Shown here: piece after piece, positions 36,016 to 44,833 of the stretch
Layout: each line of letters opens with the position of its first letter
Numbering within the stretch: the first letter of the stretch is position 1
NCBI RefSeq assembly: GCF_007993035.1
Contig: NZ_VOOS01000007.1
Span: forward strand, 1-63,009
Direction of reading: 5' to 3'
Source: Vicingus serpentipes
GTDB lineage: Bacteria; Bacteroidota; Bacteroidia; Flavobacteriales_E; Vicingaceae
DNA length: 63,009 bases
Notes under the pieces: generated by a model
What the model was told of the DNA's origin: nothing
The model's input: the letters and a program-made list of their open reading frames with translations, nothing else
The model's database searches: none
Made by a program: the position numbers and the translations under genes

Positions 36016-36553
36016 TTTTAGTTGAATTGCTTTTTGTTGCGAACTTTTTAACCCACAAAACCCACATCAAAAAAATACATGCGTAAACAATAATGGTAAA
36101 AGTATATTTATGGTTAAACGCTAAACTATCACTATCATAAACTACAATTAGAGCTAAACCAACTAACCTTAATATATTAAGTACATGTACAACTAAAATT
36201 CCTAATGGAATATAAATTAGCTTATGTAAAATTTTGCCAGGGAAAACAATTATAAACCCTGCAAACAATGCAAATAAACTTAAGCCATTACAAGGTACAC
36301 CAATTAATACTCCATGAGTTCCATCTACCCCAACTGCATCGGCATAAGTAAAAGTAGTATATCCTAAAAACATTAAAACACTGTCAGTAGCTGCAACCAA
36401 TTGATCTATTAATAAATGATCTACATAACCACTGGTAACCAACCAATTATCATAAACTAAATACCATAAAAGATATAAACCAACTGCTTTCAATACAAAT
36501 AGAGCGATAAATTTGTCTGATGGAGAAATGTTATTTATTATTTTTTTAATCAA
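36002..36553 (-). CDS. Exosortase family transpeptidase
   Basis: 183 residues with about five to six membrane segments. The catalytic triad is complete: Cys88 in GVPCNGLSLFALFAGF, Arg129 in LNILRLVGL and His148 in LAFNHKYTF. The order C, R, H and the spacing within three successive helices are diagnostic for the exosortase/archaeosortase fold, and the length matches the short Bacteroidota type (XrtF or XrtX class) rather than the longer proteobacterial EpsH. It would recognise the C-terminal PIDGG signal, cut it, and join the protein to an unknown acceptor. It is the first gene of the leftward cassette and divergent from the polysaccharide operon. Confidence 0.88.
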   Translation of the reverse strand: MIKKIINNISPSDKFIALFVLKAVGLYLLWYLVYDNWLVTSGYVDHLLIDQLVAATDSVLMFLGYTTFTYADAVGVDGTHGVLIGVPCNGLSLFALFAGFIIVFPGKILHKLIYIPLGILVVHVLNILRLVGLALIVVYDSDSLAFNHKYTFTIIVYACIFLMWVLWVKKFATKSNSTKNEKS

Positions 36554-36591
36554 TTACCTATCTATTTAGTTTGCTTTAAATTTAAGTTACA

Positions 36592-36599
36592 CAAAGCTA
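36592..36599 (-). promoter_or_regulatory. Promoter -7 element of the exosortase cassette (TAGCTTTG)
   Basis: On the minus strand TAGCTTTG matches TAnnTTTG exactly, 38 bases upstream of the exosortase ATG. No clear -33 element. It gives the cassette its own promoter in the 218-base divergent region. Confidence 0.5.
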
Positions 36600-36723
36600 T
36601 TTATTTTTAATTTAATAATAATGATTGTTATCATTCCAACCAATTATGTTGTAAAATCGTTAGAAGTGTCAAAGCACAAATTAAATTACAGAATGTAATA
36701 CCTATCTTTTTTAGTTATGATTC

Positions 36724-36753
36724 TTGATTTTATGATATAAAAATAGATATTTG
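36724..36753 (+). promoter_or_regulatory. Promoter of the polysaccharide operon
   Basis: A TTG (36724-36726) followed by 19 bases and GATATTTG (36746-36753), one mismatch from TAnnTTTG. Spacing is ideal for Bacteroidota -33/-7 boxes, and the start codon of the kinase gene is 18 bases on, leaving a short leader. Confidence 0.5.
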
Positions 36754-36771
36754 CGGATTACAAATTAAAGT

Positions 36772-39105
36772 ATGAGTACTACCGAAAATTTTGGATTGAA
36801 TATAGAGCAAATTAAAGTTTACTTCTTTAAAGGATTAAGGTATTGGTACGTTTTACTTATAGCTCTTATAATTGGCATTTCTATAGGGTTTTATAAAGCA
36901 CGATATAATATTTCAACCTATGAGGTTTCTGGTAGGGTTTTATTAAAGGATGAATGGAAAGGAGCTGGTGCTGATGCTTTTTTACCAGGGATGGAAATTG
37001 TGAATGAACGTAACCGATTAGCCAATGAAATTGGGATTATTAAATCCTTCCCATTGATGACGGATATGGTGAAATCTTTACCTGAATTAAAAGTCAACTA
37101 TTTTGAGATTGGTAATGTGAGGGAAACTAACATCTATAAAAGTGCTCCATTTAAATGTAGTATAGATAGTATTACCGATAAATCAATATACGACCGTCTT
37201 TTTTGGATTAAATACCTTAGTAAAGATCGCTTCCTCATTTCGATGGATGATTTTAACACTGACGAAGGTATTGAACATACATTTGGAACCCCCATTAAAT
37301 TAATTAATAATAATGTACTTATTGAACAAAAAACTTTTTATGATGACATCATTGAAAAGAAATTCAAATTCTCTTTTAACGATACAGAAGCTCTTGCAAA
37401 ATATTACCAAGAAGCAACTAATATAACAGTTGATATTGATAATGCTTCTTCTATACTTGTAGTGTCACTTAATGGCTCTCCATACCATCAACAAATAGAT
37501 GTCGTAAATGCAATAATGAAAAGTTTTATTACTTATGGCATTAACGAGGGTAATGAAACTGCTATAAACACTCTAAATTTTGTAGATGAGCAATTAAAGA
37601 TTGTTGCTAATTCATTGACTCTAGTAGAACAAAACCTTAAAAACTTTAAAGAAAGTGCAAACGACAAAAGAGTAAACATTAACGGCGAAAATATTATCCA
37701 ACAAATTACTAAACTGGAACAAGAAAAGTTAGAATATCAATTTACGATTGATTTTTCTAAAAAAACCATCGATTATATCAAAAACAATGATGATGCTAAA
37801 GGTATTGTAATACCCTACTTTATTAATAGGTCCAATGTGCTTTATGATCTGATGGTAACCCTAATTGATAAATACAACAAACGAGAATCCTTAAAATTTT
37901 CAGTACATGATAATAGTACTCAAATGATTCAACTTTTGAATGAAATTAAAATATCAAAATCTATACTTATAGAAAATTTAATCTCATTAAAAAATAAAAC
38001 TGAGAATGATTATTCGATTGTAAATCAACAACTAAACTTTTTAATTACTAAGATTAAAGATATTCCTTCAGTGGAAAAAGATTATACTATTGCTTATCGA
38101 AATTATCTTATACAAGATAAATTGTATACTTATTTATTAGAAAAGAAACAAGAAGCAGAAATTGCTAAAGCATCAAACATTGCTAAAGCTAGTATTCTTG
38201 ATTATGCTAACCTATATAGGGTTTCTAAAACAAGTCCAAGTAACGCAAGTATCTACCAAAAATATATTATTCTATTTTTTATTTTGGGAATTATAGTTAT
38301 TGTAATTCTCGAATTAATTAATAATAAAATTATTGATAAATCTGATATCGAAAGAATCACAAACCTTCCTATTTTAGGCTACATTGGGCACAACAAAGAA
38401 AATGATAATTTATTGTTATTTAACAGCCCTAAATCGTTAATTGCGGAAGCATTTAGATCTATACGAACAAATTTGCAATATATGGTTAATCAAAACCAAA
38501 GTAAAGTTATTATGCTTACCTCTTCAGTTAGTGGTGAAGGAAAAACGTTTTGCTCAATGAACATTTCATCATCATACGCTTTGTTGGATAAAAAAACAAT
38601 TTTAATTGGAGCTGATTTACGTAAACCACGTATTTATGATGATTTTGGATTAAGTAATGCAATTGGATTAAGTACTTTATTAATTGGAAACACACCACTA
38701 ATTGACGCCATTCAAAAAACGAATAATCCTTTTTTAGACATCATTACTTCTGGTCCTATCCCCCCTAACCCCTCTGAATTATTAGCTTCCGAGGCTTTTT
38801 CAATTTTAATAAATGATTTAAAAAATAAATACGATACCATTGTGATTGATACTTCCCCAATTGGTTTGGTTACTGATGCTCGAATTTTAATTGATATAGC
38901 AGATGTGGTATTGTTGATTATTAGACAAAAAGTCACCACTTTCCCCAATCTTTCAAAAGTAACCAAAGAACTAGGGGGACACAAGCAAAAATGTGGAATT
39001 GTAATTAACGATATTCTGCAAAAAAGAATTGGGTATGGTAGTTATGGTTATGGTTATGGTTATGGTTATGGTTATGGAGAATATCATGACGAAAGTGAAA
39101 ATTAA
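36772..39105 (+). CDS. wzc: Wzc-type polysaccharide co-polymerase/tyrosine autokinase with Tyr-Gly tail
   Basis: 777 residues. The Wzz domain starts with a cytoplasmic N-terminus and a first membrane segment around 28-47, followed by a periplasmic coiled-coil region and the second membrane segment (FFILGIIVIVILELI) near 500-520. The BY-kinase domain has Walker A TSSVSGEGKT (583-592), Walker A' ILIGADLRKPR, and Walker B TIVIDTSPIGL. The C-terminus is a Tyr-rich cluster, GYGSYGYGYGYGYGYGEY, with eight tyrosines for autophosphorylation. Family role: control of chain length and export of Wzy-dependent polysaccharides. The tail is encoded by six hexanucleotide copies. The gene overlaps the downstream aminotransferase start by 20 bases. 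Confidence 0.92.
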   Translation: MSTTENFGLNIEQIKVYFFKGLRYWYVLLIALIIGISIGFYKARYNISTYEVSGRVLLKDEWKGAGADAFLPGMEIVNERNRLANEIGIIKSFPLMTDMVKSLPELKVNYFEIGNVRETNIYKSAPFKCSIDSITDKSIYDRLFWIKYLSKDRFLISMDDFNTDEGIEHTFGTPIKLINNNVLIEQKTFYDDIIEKKFKFSFNDTEALAKYYQEATNITVDIDNASSILVVSLNGSPYHQQIDVVNAIMKSFITYGINEGNETAINTLNFVDEQLKIVANSLTLVEQNLKNFKESANDKRVNINGENIIQQITKLEQEKLEYQFTIDFSKKTIDYIKNNDDAKGIVIPYFINRSNVLYDLMVTLIDKYNKRESLKFSVHDNSTQMIQLLNEIKISKSILIENLISLKNKTENDYSIVNQQLNFLITKIKDIPSVEKDYTIAYRNYLIQDKLYTYLLEKKQEAEIAKASNIAKASILDYANLYRVSKTSPSNASIYQKYIILFFILGIIVIVILELINNKIIDKSDIERITNLPILGYIGHNKENDNLLLFNSPKSLIAEAFRSIRTNLQYMVNQNQSKVIMLTSSVSGEGKTFCSMNISSSYALLDKKTILIGADLRKPRIYDDFGLSNAIGLSTLLIGNTPLIDAIQKTNNPFLDIITSGPIPPNPSELLASEAFSILINDLKNKYDTIVIDTSPIGLVTDARILIDIADVVLLIIRQKVTTFPNLSKVTKELGGHKQKCGIVINDILQKRIGYGSYGYGYGYGYGYGEYHDESEN
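39042..39077 (+). repeat. Hexanucleotide tandem repeat (TTATGG x6) encoding the kinase tyrosine tail
   Basis: Six uninterrupted copies of TTATGG, read in frame as Tyr-Gly repeats at the end of the Wzc-type kinase. Because the unit is six bases, gain or loss of copies would change the number of tyrosines without shifting frame. The repeat also lies just before the start of the next gene. Confidence 0.9.
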
Positions 39106-40222
39106 AAAAAATGATTTGAAAAAACCTAAAAATCCTATATTAGTTACACAGCCTACCTTACCCAATTTGGATGAATTTCATGCTTCTTTAAAAGAAATTT
39201 GGGCAAGTAAATGGATCACTAACAAAGGTGCTTTCCATCAACAATTTGAGTTGGAGTTAGCGAAGCATTTAGGTGTAAAATATGTTTCTATTTTTAACAA
39301 TGCAACTATTGCACTACTAACAGCACTACAAGCTCTTGAAATTAAAGGAGAGGTAATAACAACACCTTACAGTTTTGTTGCAACTGCTAATTCATTAATG
39401 TGGAATAATTTAACTCCCGTTTTTTGTGATGTAGATCCAATTTATGGGAACTTAGATGCTGCAAAAATTGAAAACCTAATAACTCCAAATACTACTGCAA
39501 TAATGCCAGTACATGTATATGGAACACCTTGTGATGTAATAGCGATAGAACAAGTGGCTAAAAAACACAAGTTAAAAGTCATTTATGATGCTGCCCATGC
39601 TTTTGGTGTAGAAGTAAACAATAATTCTATTCTAAACTATGGCGATTTATCCGTTTTAAGCTTTCATGCTACTAAGGCCTTTAATACGGTTGAAGGCGGA
39701 GCTATTATTTGCCATGATGATGCTACCAAAGAAAAAATCGACAATTTAAAAAACTTTGGAATTACTGATGAAATTACCGTTGTTGCACCTGGTATTAATG
39801 GAAAAGTAAATGAATTAATAGCTGCTTATGGTTTATTGCAATTAAAAACAATTGATAGCGATATTGAAAAATGCAAAACCATTACAACTTACTACAAAGA
39901 ACATTTAGCTAACATTGAAGGACTTAAATGTATGCCAGATATTAAAAACACCAAACTTAATTACTCCTACTTTCCTATTTTCATTGATGAAGAAAAATTT
40001 GGAATGAGCAGGGACGAACTTTACTTTAAACTAAAAGAAAACAACATTTTTGGTAGACGTTATTTCTACCCCTTAATTACTGATTTTAATACCTATAAGA
40101 ATTTTGACTCTTCCAACTTACCTATCGCAAAAAAAATAGCTAGCCAAGTTATTTGTTTGCCCATTTATGCTGGATTAACAACAGCTGAAGTTAATTATAT
40201 TACAGCTATTATAAACTCTTAA
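39086..40222 (+). CDS. DegT/DnrJ/EryC1 family PLP aminotransferase
   Basis: 378 residues when started at the ATG at 39086, which gives MTKVKIKKNDLKK. Upstream in-frame ATGs lie inside the TTATGG repeat and would give an implausible Met-Val repeat. The PLP-binding Lys is K197 in FHATKAFNTVEGGAII, preceded by PYSFVATANSLMWNN and PVHVYGTPCDV. Family role: formation of amino sugars from nucleotide-linked keto sugars. The product here is unknown, but a 3- or 4-amino sugar is likely, and the WbqC-like gene further on often accompanies such enzymes. Confidence 0.9.
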   Translation: MTKVKIKKNDLKKPKNPILVTQPTLPNLDEFHASLKEIWASKWITNKGAFHQQFELELAKHLGVKYVSIFNNATIALLTALQALEIKGEVITTPYSFVATANSLMWNNLTPVFCDVDPIYGNLDAAKIENLITPNTTAIMPVHVYGTPCDVIAIEQVAKKHKLKVIYDAAHAFGVEVNNNSILNYGDLSVLSFHATKAFNTVEGGAIICHDDATKEKIDNLKNFGITDEITVVAPGINGKVNELIAAYGLLQLKTIDSDIEKCKTITTYYKEHLANIEGLKCMPDIKNTKLNYSYFPIFIDEEKFGMSRDELYFKLKENNIFGRRYFYPLITDFNTYKNFDSSNLPIAKKIASQVICLPIYAGLTTAEVNYITAIINS

Positions 40223-40226
40223 TTTT

Positions 40227-41660
40227 GTGCTAAAAAAAGGAATCTTATGGGATTTTATTGGTAAATTCTTTAAACAAGGGATAGGTTTTATTATTTCTAT
40301 TTTTTTAGCACGGTTACTTACTCCTGAAGATTTTGGTTTAGTTGGAATGGTGATGGCTTTTGTTGCTATAGCTCAAATTTTTGTTGATATGGGCTTTGGT
40401 ACAGCTTTAGTTCAAAGAGAAAAAGTTGAAGAAATTCACTTTAGCTCAGTTTTTTGGTTAAACATTTCCATTGCTCTAATCATTACCCTAACATTTTTTT
40501 GGGGAGCCGAACTAATTGCTGATTTTTATCATAGAGAGGAATTAATTCCTATTGTTAAAGTAATGTCTTTACTTTTTATCATCTATTCTTTAGGAATCGT
40601 TAACCGCAGCCAATTACTAAGAAACATGGACTTTAAAAGTCTATCCATAATTAACGTATTTGCAACGCTAATTTCAGGTATTGTTGGTGTCGGAATGGCA
40701 TTAACAGGTTATGGTGTGTGGGCTATCATTATTCAGAGTTTATTGAGTGGTGTAGTTACCTTAAGCTTGCTTTGGCTTAGAACAAAATGGATTCCTTCAT
40801 TTATTTGGAGTTTAGATGCACTAAAGCCATTATGGAACTTTGGATACAAATTATTTATTAGTGGAGTTATACAGCGCATCTTTGATAGATTAGATGTTTT
40901 TATTATTGGAAAAATGTTTACTCCATCAGATTTAGGTTTCTTTACACGTTCAAAATCACTCAACCAATTAGTGGTTGATTATTCTTCTGGTAGCATTTCT
41001 TCTGTTTTGTTTCCTGCATTAAGTAAAAAACAAAATGATCCGGATCAAATAAAAACGATTGTTGTAAAAGCACTTCAAGTAGTTGGTGGAGCAGCATTTC
41101 TAATCAGTGGTTTATTGTTTATCTCTGCCGAAGAAATTATTGTGTTTTTGTTTACCGATAAATGGTTACCAGCAGTTCCTTATTTTAAAATATTACTATT
41201 AAGTACTTATGCTTACCCTTTAAATGCGATAATCATGAGCCCCATACAAAGCTTAGGCAGAACAGATGTCGTCCTGAAACTTCAATTAATGAAAAAATCC
41301 GTTTTATTATCTGGATTTATTATTGGCTTTATCTGGGGGATTAACGGTTACCTATATAGTTTAACAATAGTTTACATTATCAATTTATTATTAAATTCAT
41401 ATTTTTTAAACAAGCTTATTATTTTACCCAAAAGTAAACTAACTATAGAATTAATTAAACAAGCCATTTCAACTATTATTTCGGCTTATATTATACTGCA
41501 TTTTCATTCATATTTTTCGGAAATTCTATTTTTAAGAATAATAATTAACTCTACTTTTTTTAGTGTGCTTTTTTTGCTAATTAATTACATATTCAAAACT
41601 CATTTTATTAAGTTTGTTTTGAATACAATTGTTCAACTTTACTCGAAATATAAACAATGA
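40227..41660 (+). CDS. Wzx-type polysaccharide flippase
   Basis: 477 residues from a GTG start. Around twelve to fourteen hydrophobic membrane helices span the protein, with the N-terminal region IGKFFKQGIGFIISIFLARL, LLTPEDFGLVGMVMAF and IFVDMGFGTALVQRE typical of the polysaccharide transporter (PST) branch of the MOP superfamily. It flips undecaprenyl-linked repeat units across the inner membrane. The gene is four bases downstream of the aminotransferase stop and overlaps the next gene by four bases, firmly placing it in the operon. Confidence 0.9.
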   Translation: MLKKGILWDFIGKFFKQGIGFIISIFLARLLTPEDFGLVGMVMAFVAIAQIFVDMGFGTALVQREKVEEIHFSSVFWLNISIALIITLTFFWGAELIADFYHREELIPIVKVMSLLFIIYSLGIVNRSQLLRNMDFKSLSIINVFATLISGIVGVGMALTGYGVWAIIIQSLLSGVVTLSLLWLRTKWIPSFIWSLDALKPLWNFGYKLFISGVIQRIFDRLDVFIIGKMFTPSDLGFFTRSKSLNQLVVDYSSGSISSVLFPALSKKQNDPDQIKTIVVKALQVVGGAAFLISGLLFISAEEIIVFLFTDKWLPAVPYFKILLLSTYAYPLNAIIMSPIQSLGRTDVVLKLQLMKKSVLLSGFIIGFIWGINGYLYSLTIVYIINLLLNSYFLNKLIILPKSKLTIELIKQAISTIISAYIILHFHSYFSEILFLRIIINSTFFSVLFLLINYIFKTHFIKFVLNTIVQLYSKYKQ

Positions 41661-42313
41661 CGTTGCCTTTTTTTAAAAATAAAATATTTTGTATCTCCTA
41701 TCAACGGACTGGGACAACATCTACAGGACAATTTTTTAAAGACCACGGATATAAAGTTGCCACATGGGGAATTTCCAACAGTAACAAGTGGTCTTTAAGT
41801 TGGTTAAAAGGCGATTATGAGAAAATTTTCAAATCTTTCCATTTCAAAAAGCATCAAGTTTTTGAAGATGGACCTTGGTGGTGTAATGATTTTTATAAAG
41901 TGTTGTTTCATCGTTTTCCAAAATCAAAATTTATTTTGTTAGAAAGAAACCCTGATAAATGGTTTGATTCGATGCTTTCTCACTCCAATGGAAAGACGCT
42001 AGGTAACACTCACTTGCATTCCATTTTATACAATAGAGAATTAGATTTCCACAACTTAGGAAAAAAACTTGCCTATTACTCGGGTGAGATTGATAATTTA
42101 TTACCACTTCAAGAAAAACATAGAGAACATTATAAAAATATTTATATTACTAGAATAAATGAAATAAAAATGTTTTTTGAAATTCATAATCCTGATCGAT
42201 TATTTTTTGGAAGCCTAGAAGACAAGCAAGTGTGGAATAAAATAGGTGTTTTTTTTAACATTCCTGTTAAGGAAAATTACAATTCACATGCAAACAAAAC
42301 TAAAAGTAAATAA
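41657..42313 (+). CDS. Sulfotransferase (first of three)
   Basis: 218 residues. The PAPS 5'-phosphosulfate-binding loop is SYQRTGTTSTGQFF (14-27), and the 3'-phosphate-binding region is FILLERNPDKWFDSM with Arg and Ser. The protein is shorter than most carbohydrate sulfotransferases but has the expected central strand order. It transfers sulfate from PAPS to a hydroxyl, most likely on the sugar chain. Shares four bases with the upstream flippase gene. Confidence 0.85.
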   Translation: MTLPFFKNKIFCISYQRTGTTSTGQFFKDHGYKVATWGISNSNKWSLSWLKGDYEKIFKSFHFKKHQVFEDGPWWCNDFYKVLFHRFPKSKFILLERNPDKWFDSMLSHSNGKTLGNTHLHSILYNRELDFHNLGKKLAYYSGEIDNLLPLQEKHREHYKNIYITRINEIKMFFEIHNPDRLFFGSLEDKQVWNKIGVFFNIPVKENYNSHANKTKSK

Positions 42314-42325
42314 AATCGCCTTCAA

Positions 42326-43027
42326 ATGAAATTAGCCATTATGCAACCTTATATTTTCCCCTATATTGGTTATTTTCAATTAATTAACGCTGTAGACACC
42401 TTTGTATTTTATGATGATGTTAACTTCATTAAAAGAGGTTGGATTAATCGAAATCAAATCTTGATTAACAATAAAGCACATTTATTTTCTATTCCTTTAG
42501 TTAATGCTTCACAAAATAAGTTAGTCAATGAAGTTGAACTTGCAGCTGACATAAAATGGTTAAAACAATTTTATACTACACTAGAACAAAACTATAAAAA
42601 AGCACCTTTTTATGATGAAACTTTCCAACTAATAAAAAGTGTTTTTGAAGAACCCCTAAAAACAATTGATGAATTGGCTGAAAAAAGCATTATAACTGTT
42701 TGCAACCATCTCGAAATATCAACCGTATTAAAAAAAAGTTCGTTAGCTCATGCCTCTTCAAAGGGAATGGAAAAAGCTGATCGACTAATAGACATTACAA
42801 TAAAAAATAAAGCGAATACTTATATCAACCCAATTGGAGGTAAGGAGTTGTACCACAAATCATACTTTAAAAAAAAAAATATTGATTTGTTTTTTATAAA
42901 AAACGAAATTAATTCATACCAACAATTTAATAATGACTTTATAGGTAGTTTATCTATTATTGATGTAATGATGTTTAATAGTAAAGAAAAAGTACAACAA
43001 TTATTGACAGAATTTACTCTAATATAA
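42326..43027 (+). CDS. WbqC-like protein
   Basis: 233 residues. The opening KLAIMQPYIFPYIGYFQLIN, then FYDDVNFIKRGWINRNQIL and NPIGGKELYHKSYF, match the WbqC family. Members occur in O-antigen and capsule clusters, frequently with DegT aminotransferases, and are thought to act in N-acylation or modification of amino sugars; biochemical evidence is limited. No membrane segment. It sits between two sulfotransferase genes, directly abutting the second (stop at 43027, start at 43028). Confidence 0.85.
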   Translation: MKLAIMQPYIFPYIGYFQLINAVDTFVFYDDVNFIKRGWINRNQILINNKAHLFSIPLVNASQNKLVNEVELAADIKWLKQFYTTLEQNYKKAPFYDETFQLIKSVFEEPLKTIDELAEKSIITVCNHLEISTVLKKSSLAHASSKGMEKADRLIDITIKNKANTYINPIGGKELYHKSYFKKKNIDLFFIKNEINSYQQFNNDFIGSLSIIDVMMFNSKEKVQQLLTEFTLI

Positions 43028-43840
43028 ATGAAACGAATAGCTATTCATAGTGTTCCTCGTTCTGGTTCTACATGGTTGGGTGAGATTTTTAATAGTCATC
43101 CTAAGGTGTCATACAAATATCAACCATTATTTTCTTATGCTTTTAAAAATAGACTGACTCCTAATTCAAGCCTACAAGATATTTCTCTTTTTTATAATGA
43201 AATAAATCTATCTAAAGATTCTTTTATAAATCAAGATGAAGCAAGAGAAATTAAAAGAGTAGCTAAATTTCATAAATCAAATGTAGCTGAATACACCGTT
43301 TACAAAGAAGTAAGGTATCACTATATATTAGAGAATTTATTAAACAAAGATAAAGACATTAGAATTATAGGCTTAATAAGGAATCCTTTAGCAGTAATTA
43401 ATTCATGGTTAAATGCTCCAAAAGAATTTAGGAAAGAATTAGGCTGGGATGAAATGGAAGAATGGCGTTTCGCTTCAAAAAAAAATAACAATCAACCAGA
43501 GGAATTTAATGGATTTGAAAAATGGAAAGAAGTCGCGAATTTATTTCAAAAATTAGAAAAAGACTACCCCTCACAATTTAGAATAATATCATATTCCCAA
43601 TTAATTAAAGAGACCGAAATAACAATTGATGAAATCTTTACTTTTTGTGATATAAAACTTTCAGAAACTACTAAACAATTTATTTTTCAAAGCAAAAACA
43701 ATAATAACAATGATCCTTATAGTGTGTTTAAAATAAAAAAAGATGATGATCAATGGAAAAAGACACTGAATAATATAATTGTTAAAGAAATAATTTCTGA
43801 TTTAAAGAATACACCTTTAGAGAAATACCTAACAGAATGA
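43028..43840 (+). CDS. Sulfotransferase (second of three)
   Basis: 270 residues. The phosphosulfate loop is HSVPRSGSTWLGEIF (7-21) and the 3'-phosphate motif is IIGLIRNPLAVINSWL, with Arg and Ser in the positions typical of sulfotransferase_1/3 proteins. Downstream, ISYSQLIKE is a usual conserved block. Its 3' end overlaps the third sulfotransferase by four bases. Likely an O-sulfation enzyme acting on the polysaccharide precursor in the cytoplasm. Confidence 0.85.
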   Translation: MKRIAIHSVPRSGSTWLGEIFNSHPKVSYKYQPLFSYAFKNRLTPNSSLQDISLFYNEINLSKDSFINQDEAREIKRVAKFHKSNVAEYTVYKEVRYHYILENLLNKDKDIRIIGLIRNPLAVINSWLNAPKEFRKELGWDEMEEWRFASKKNNNQPEEFNGFEKWKEVANLFQKLEKDYPSQFRIISYSQLIKETEITIDEIFTFCDIKLSETTKQFIFQSKNNNNNDPYSVFKIKKDDDQWKKTLNNIIVKEIISDLKNTPLEKYLTE

Positions 43841-44823
43841 GATTAGATTTTTTAATAAGTTCAGAAAGATCGGGCAGTAATCTAATTACAAAATTAATAG
43901 ATACACATTCATTATACATAGGCCCTTCACCAGTACATTTAATTAGATCATTTGCTTTAAGCATGCCTAAATATGGTAGCTTATCCAACAATAAAAATTG
44001 GGACACATTTATTGTTGATATTTATGATTTCTTTAATTTTAAAATTGGTATTTGGAATTCTTCTTTTTCCTTTGATGAACTTTTAGACATAAATGATAGA
44101 AGCCTTGAAGGGGTTATAAATTATCTTTATGCTAAAGAAGCAAAATCTTTTAATAAAAATTATGTATTCGTTAAAGAAGTTAAAACTTATTTATTTTATG
44201 ATTTCATAAAAAAAAAATTTAACAACGCTAAATTTATCTGGTTAATTAGAGATCCGAGAGATGTTGCTTCATCATGGAGTAAATCACCAGTCCACAGAGG
44301 AGATATTGTTAGAGGATCAAATGTTTGGAAAGAAGACCAATTAAAAACAATGTCTCTTTACAAAGAATTAATACATTCAAATCAAATATTGCTTGTAAAA
44401 TATGAAGATTTAATAACTAATCAAGCTGAAGTTACAAAAAGTATCTGTTCATTTTTAGAAGTAGAATATGAACCTACTATGATAAATTTTCATCAAAATA
44501 AATTAGCTTCTAAAAATGCTATACAGACTGATAATTGGAAAAATTTAAATCGTAAAATTATCACCACTAATCATAAAAAGTATCTAAAAAGCTTATCTAA
44601 AAAACAAATACAGTACATTGAGTATTTATGTAGAGAAGAGATGAAATATTTTGATTACAAAAATGAGTATCCAATAATAACAGAAATTGAATTTAATAAA
44701 TTAAGTGATGCTTTAAATAAAGAAGAACGTTTTGAAAAGAAAGAATATCAATTAATTGATGCTAAAGAAAAACAAAAACGAGAAATTTGGCAACGAAAGT
44801 TTTTCGAGATAACAAGTAAATAA
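43837..44823 (+). CDS. Sulfotransferase (third of three)
   Basis: 328 residues. Phosphosulfate loop ISSERSGSNLITKLID (7-22); 3'-phosphate motif FIWLIRDPRDVASSWS, a near-perfect R-D-P-R-D-x-x-x-S pattern; later LLVKYEDLITNQ, the family's third conserved block. A Lys-rich C-terminal tail of ~60 residues extends beyond the core. It differs enough from its neighbour to suggest a separate acceptor position rather than a recent duplication. Overlapping start with the preceding gene. Confidence 0.88.
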   Translation: MRLDFLISSERSGSNLITKLIDTHSLYIGPSPVHLIRSFALSMPKYGSLSNNKNWDTFIVDIYDFFNFKIGIWNSSFSFDELLDINDRSLEGVINYLYAKEAKSFNKNYVFVKEVKTYLFYDFIKKKFNNAKFIWLIRDPRDVASSWSKSPVHRGDIVRGSNVWKEDQLKTMSLYKELIHSNQILLVKYEDLITNQAEVTKSICSFLEVEYEPTMINFHQNKLASKNAIQTDNWKNLNRKIITTNHKKYLKSLSKKQIQYIEYLCREEMKYFDYKNEYPIITEIEFNKLSDALNKEERFEKKEYQLIDAKEKQKREIWQRKFFEITSK

Positions 44824-44833
44824 TCCTACAAAA

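Noticed and set aside
39029-39085. Upstream extension of the aminotransferase with an N-terminal Met-Val repeat
   Set aside because: It is the TTATGG repeat of the kinase tail read in another frame; the family's sequence begins after the ATG at 39086.
43028-44823. Second and third sulfotransferases as a recent tandem duplication
   Set aside because: They differ in length (270 and 328 residues) and share little outside the PAPS-binding motifs.
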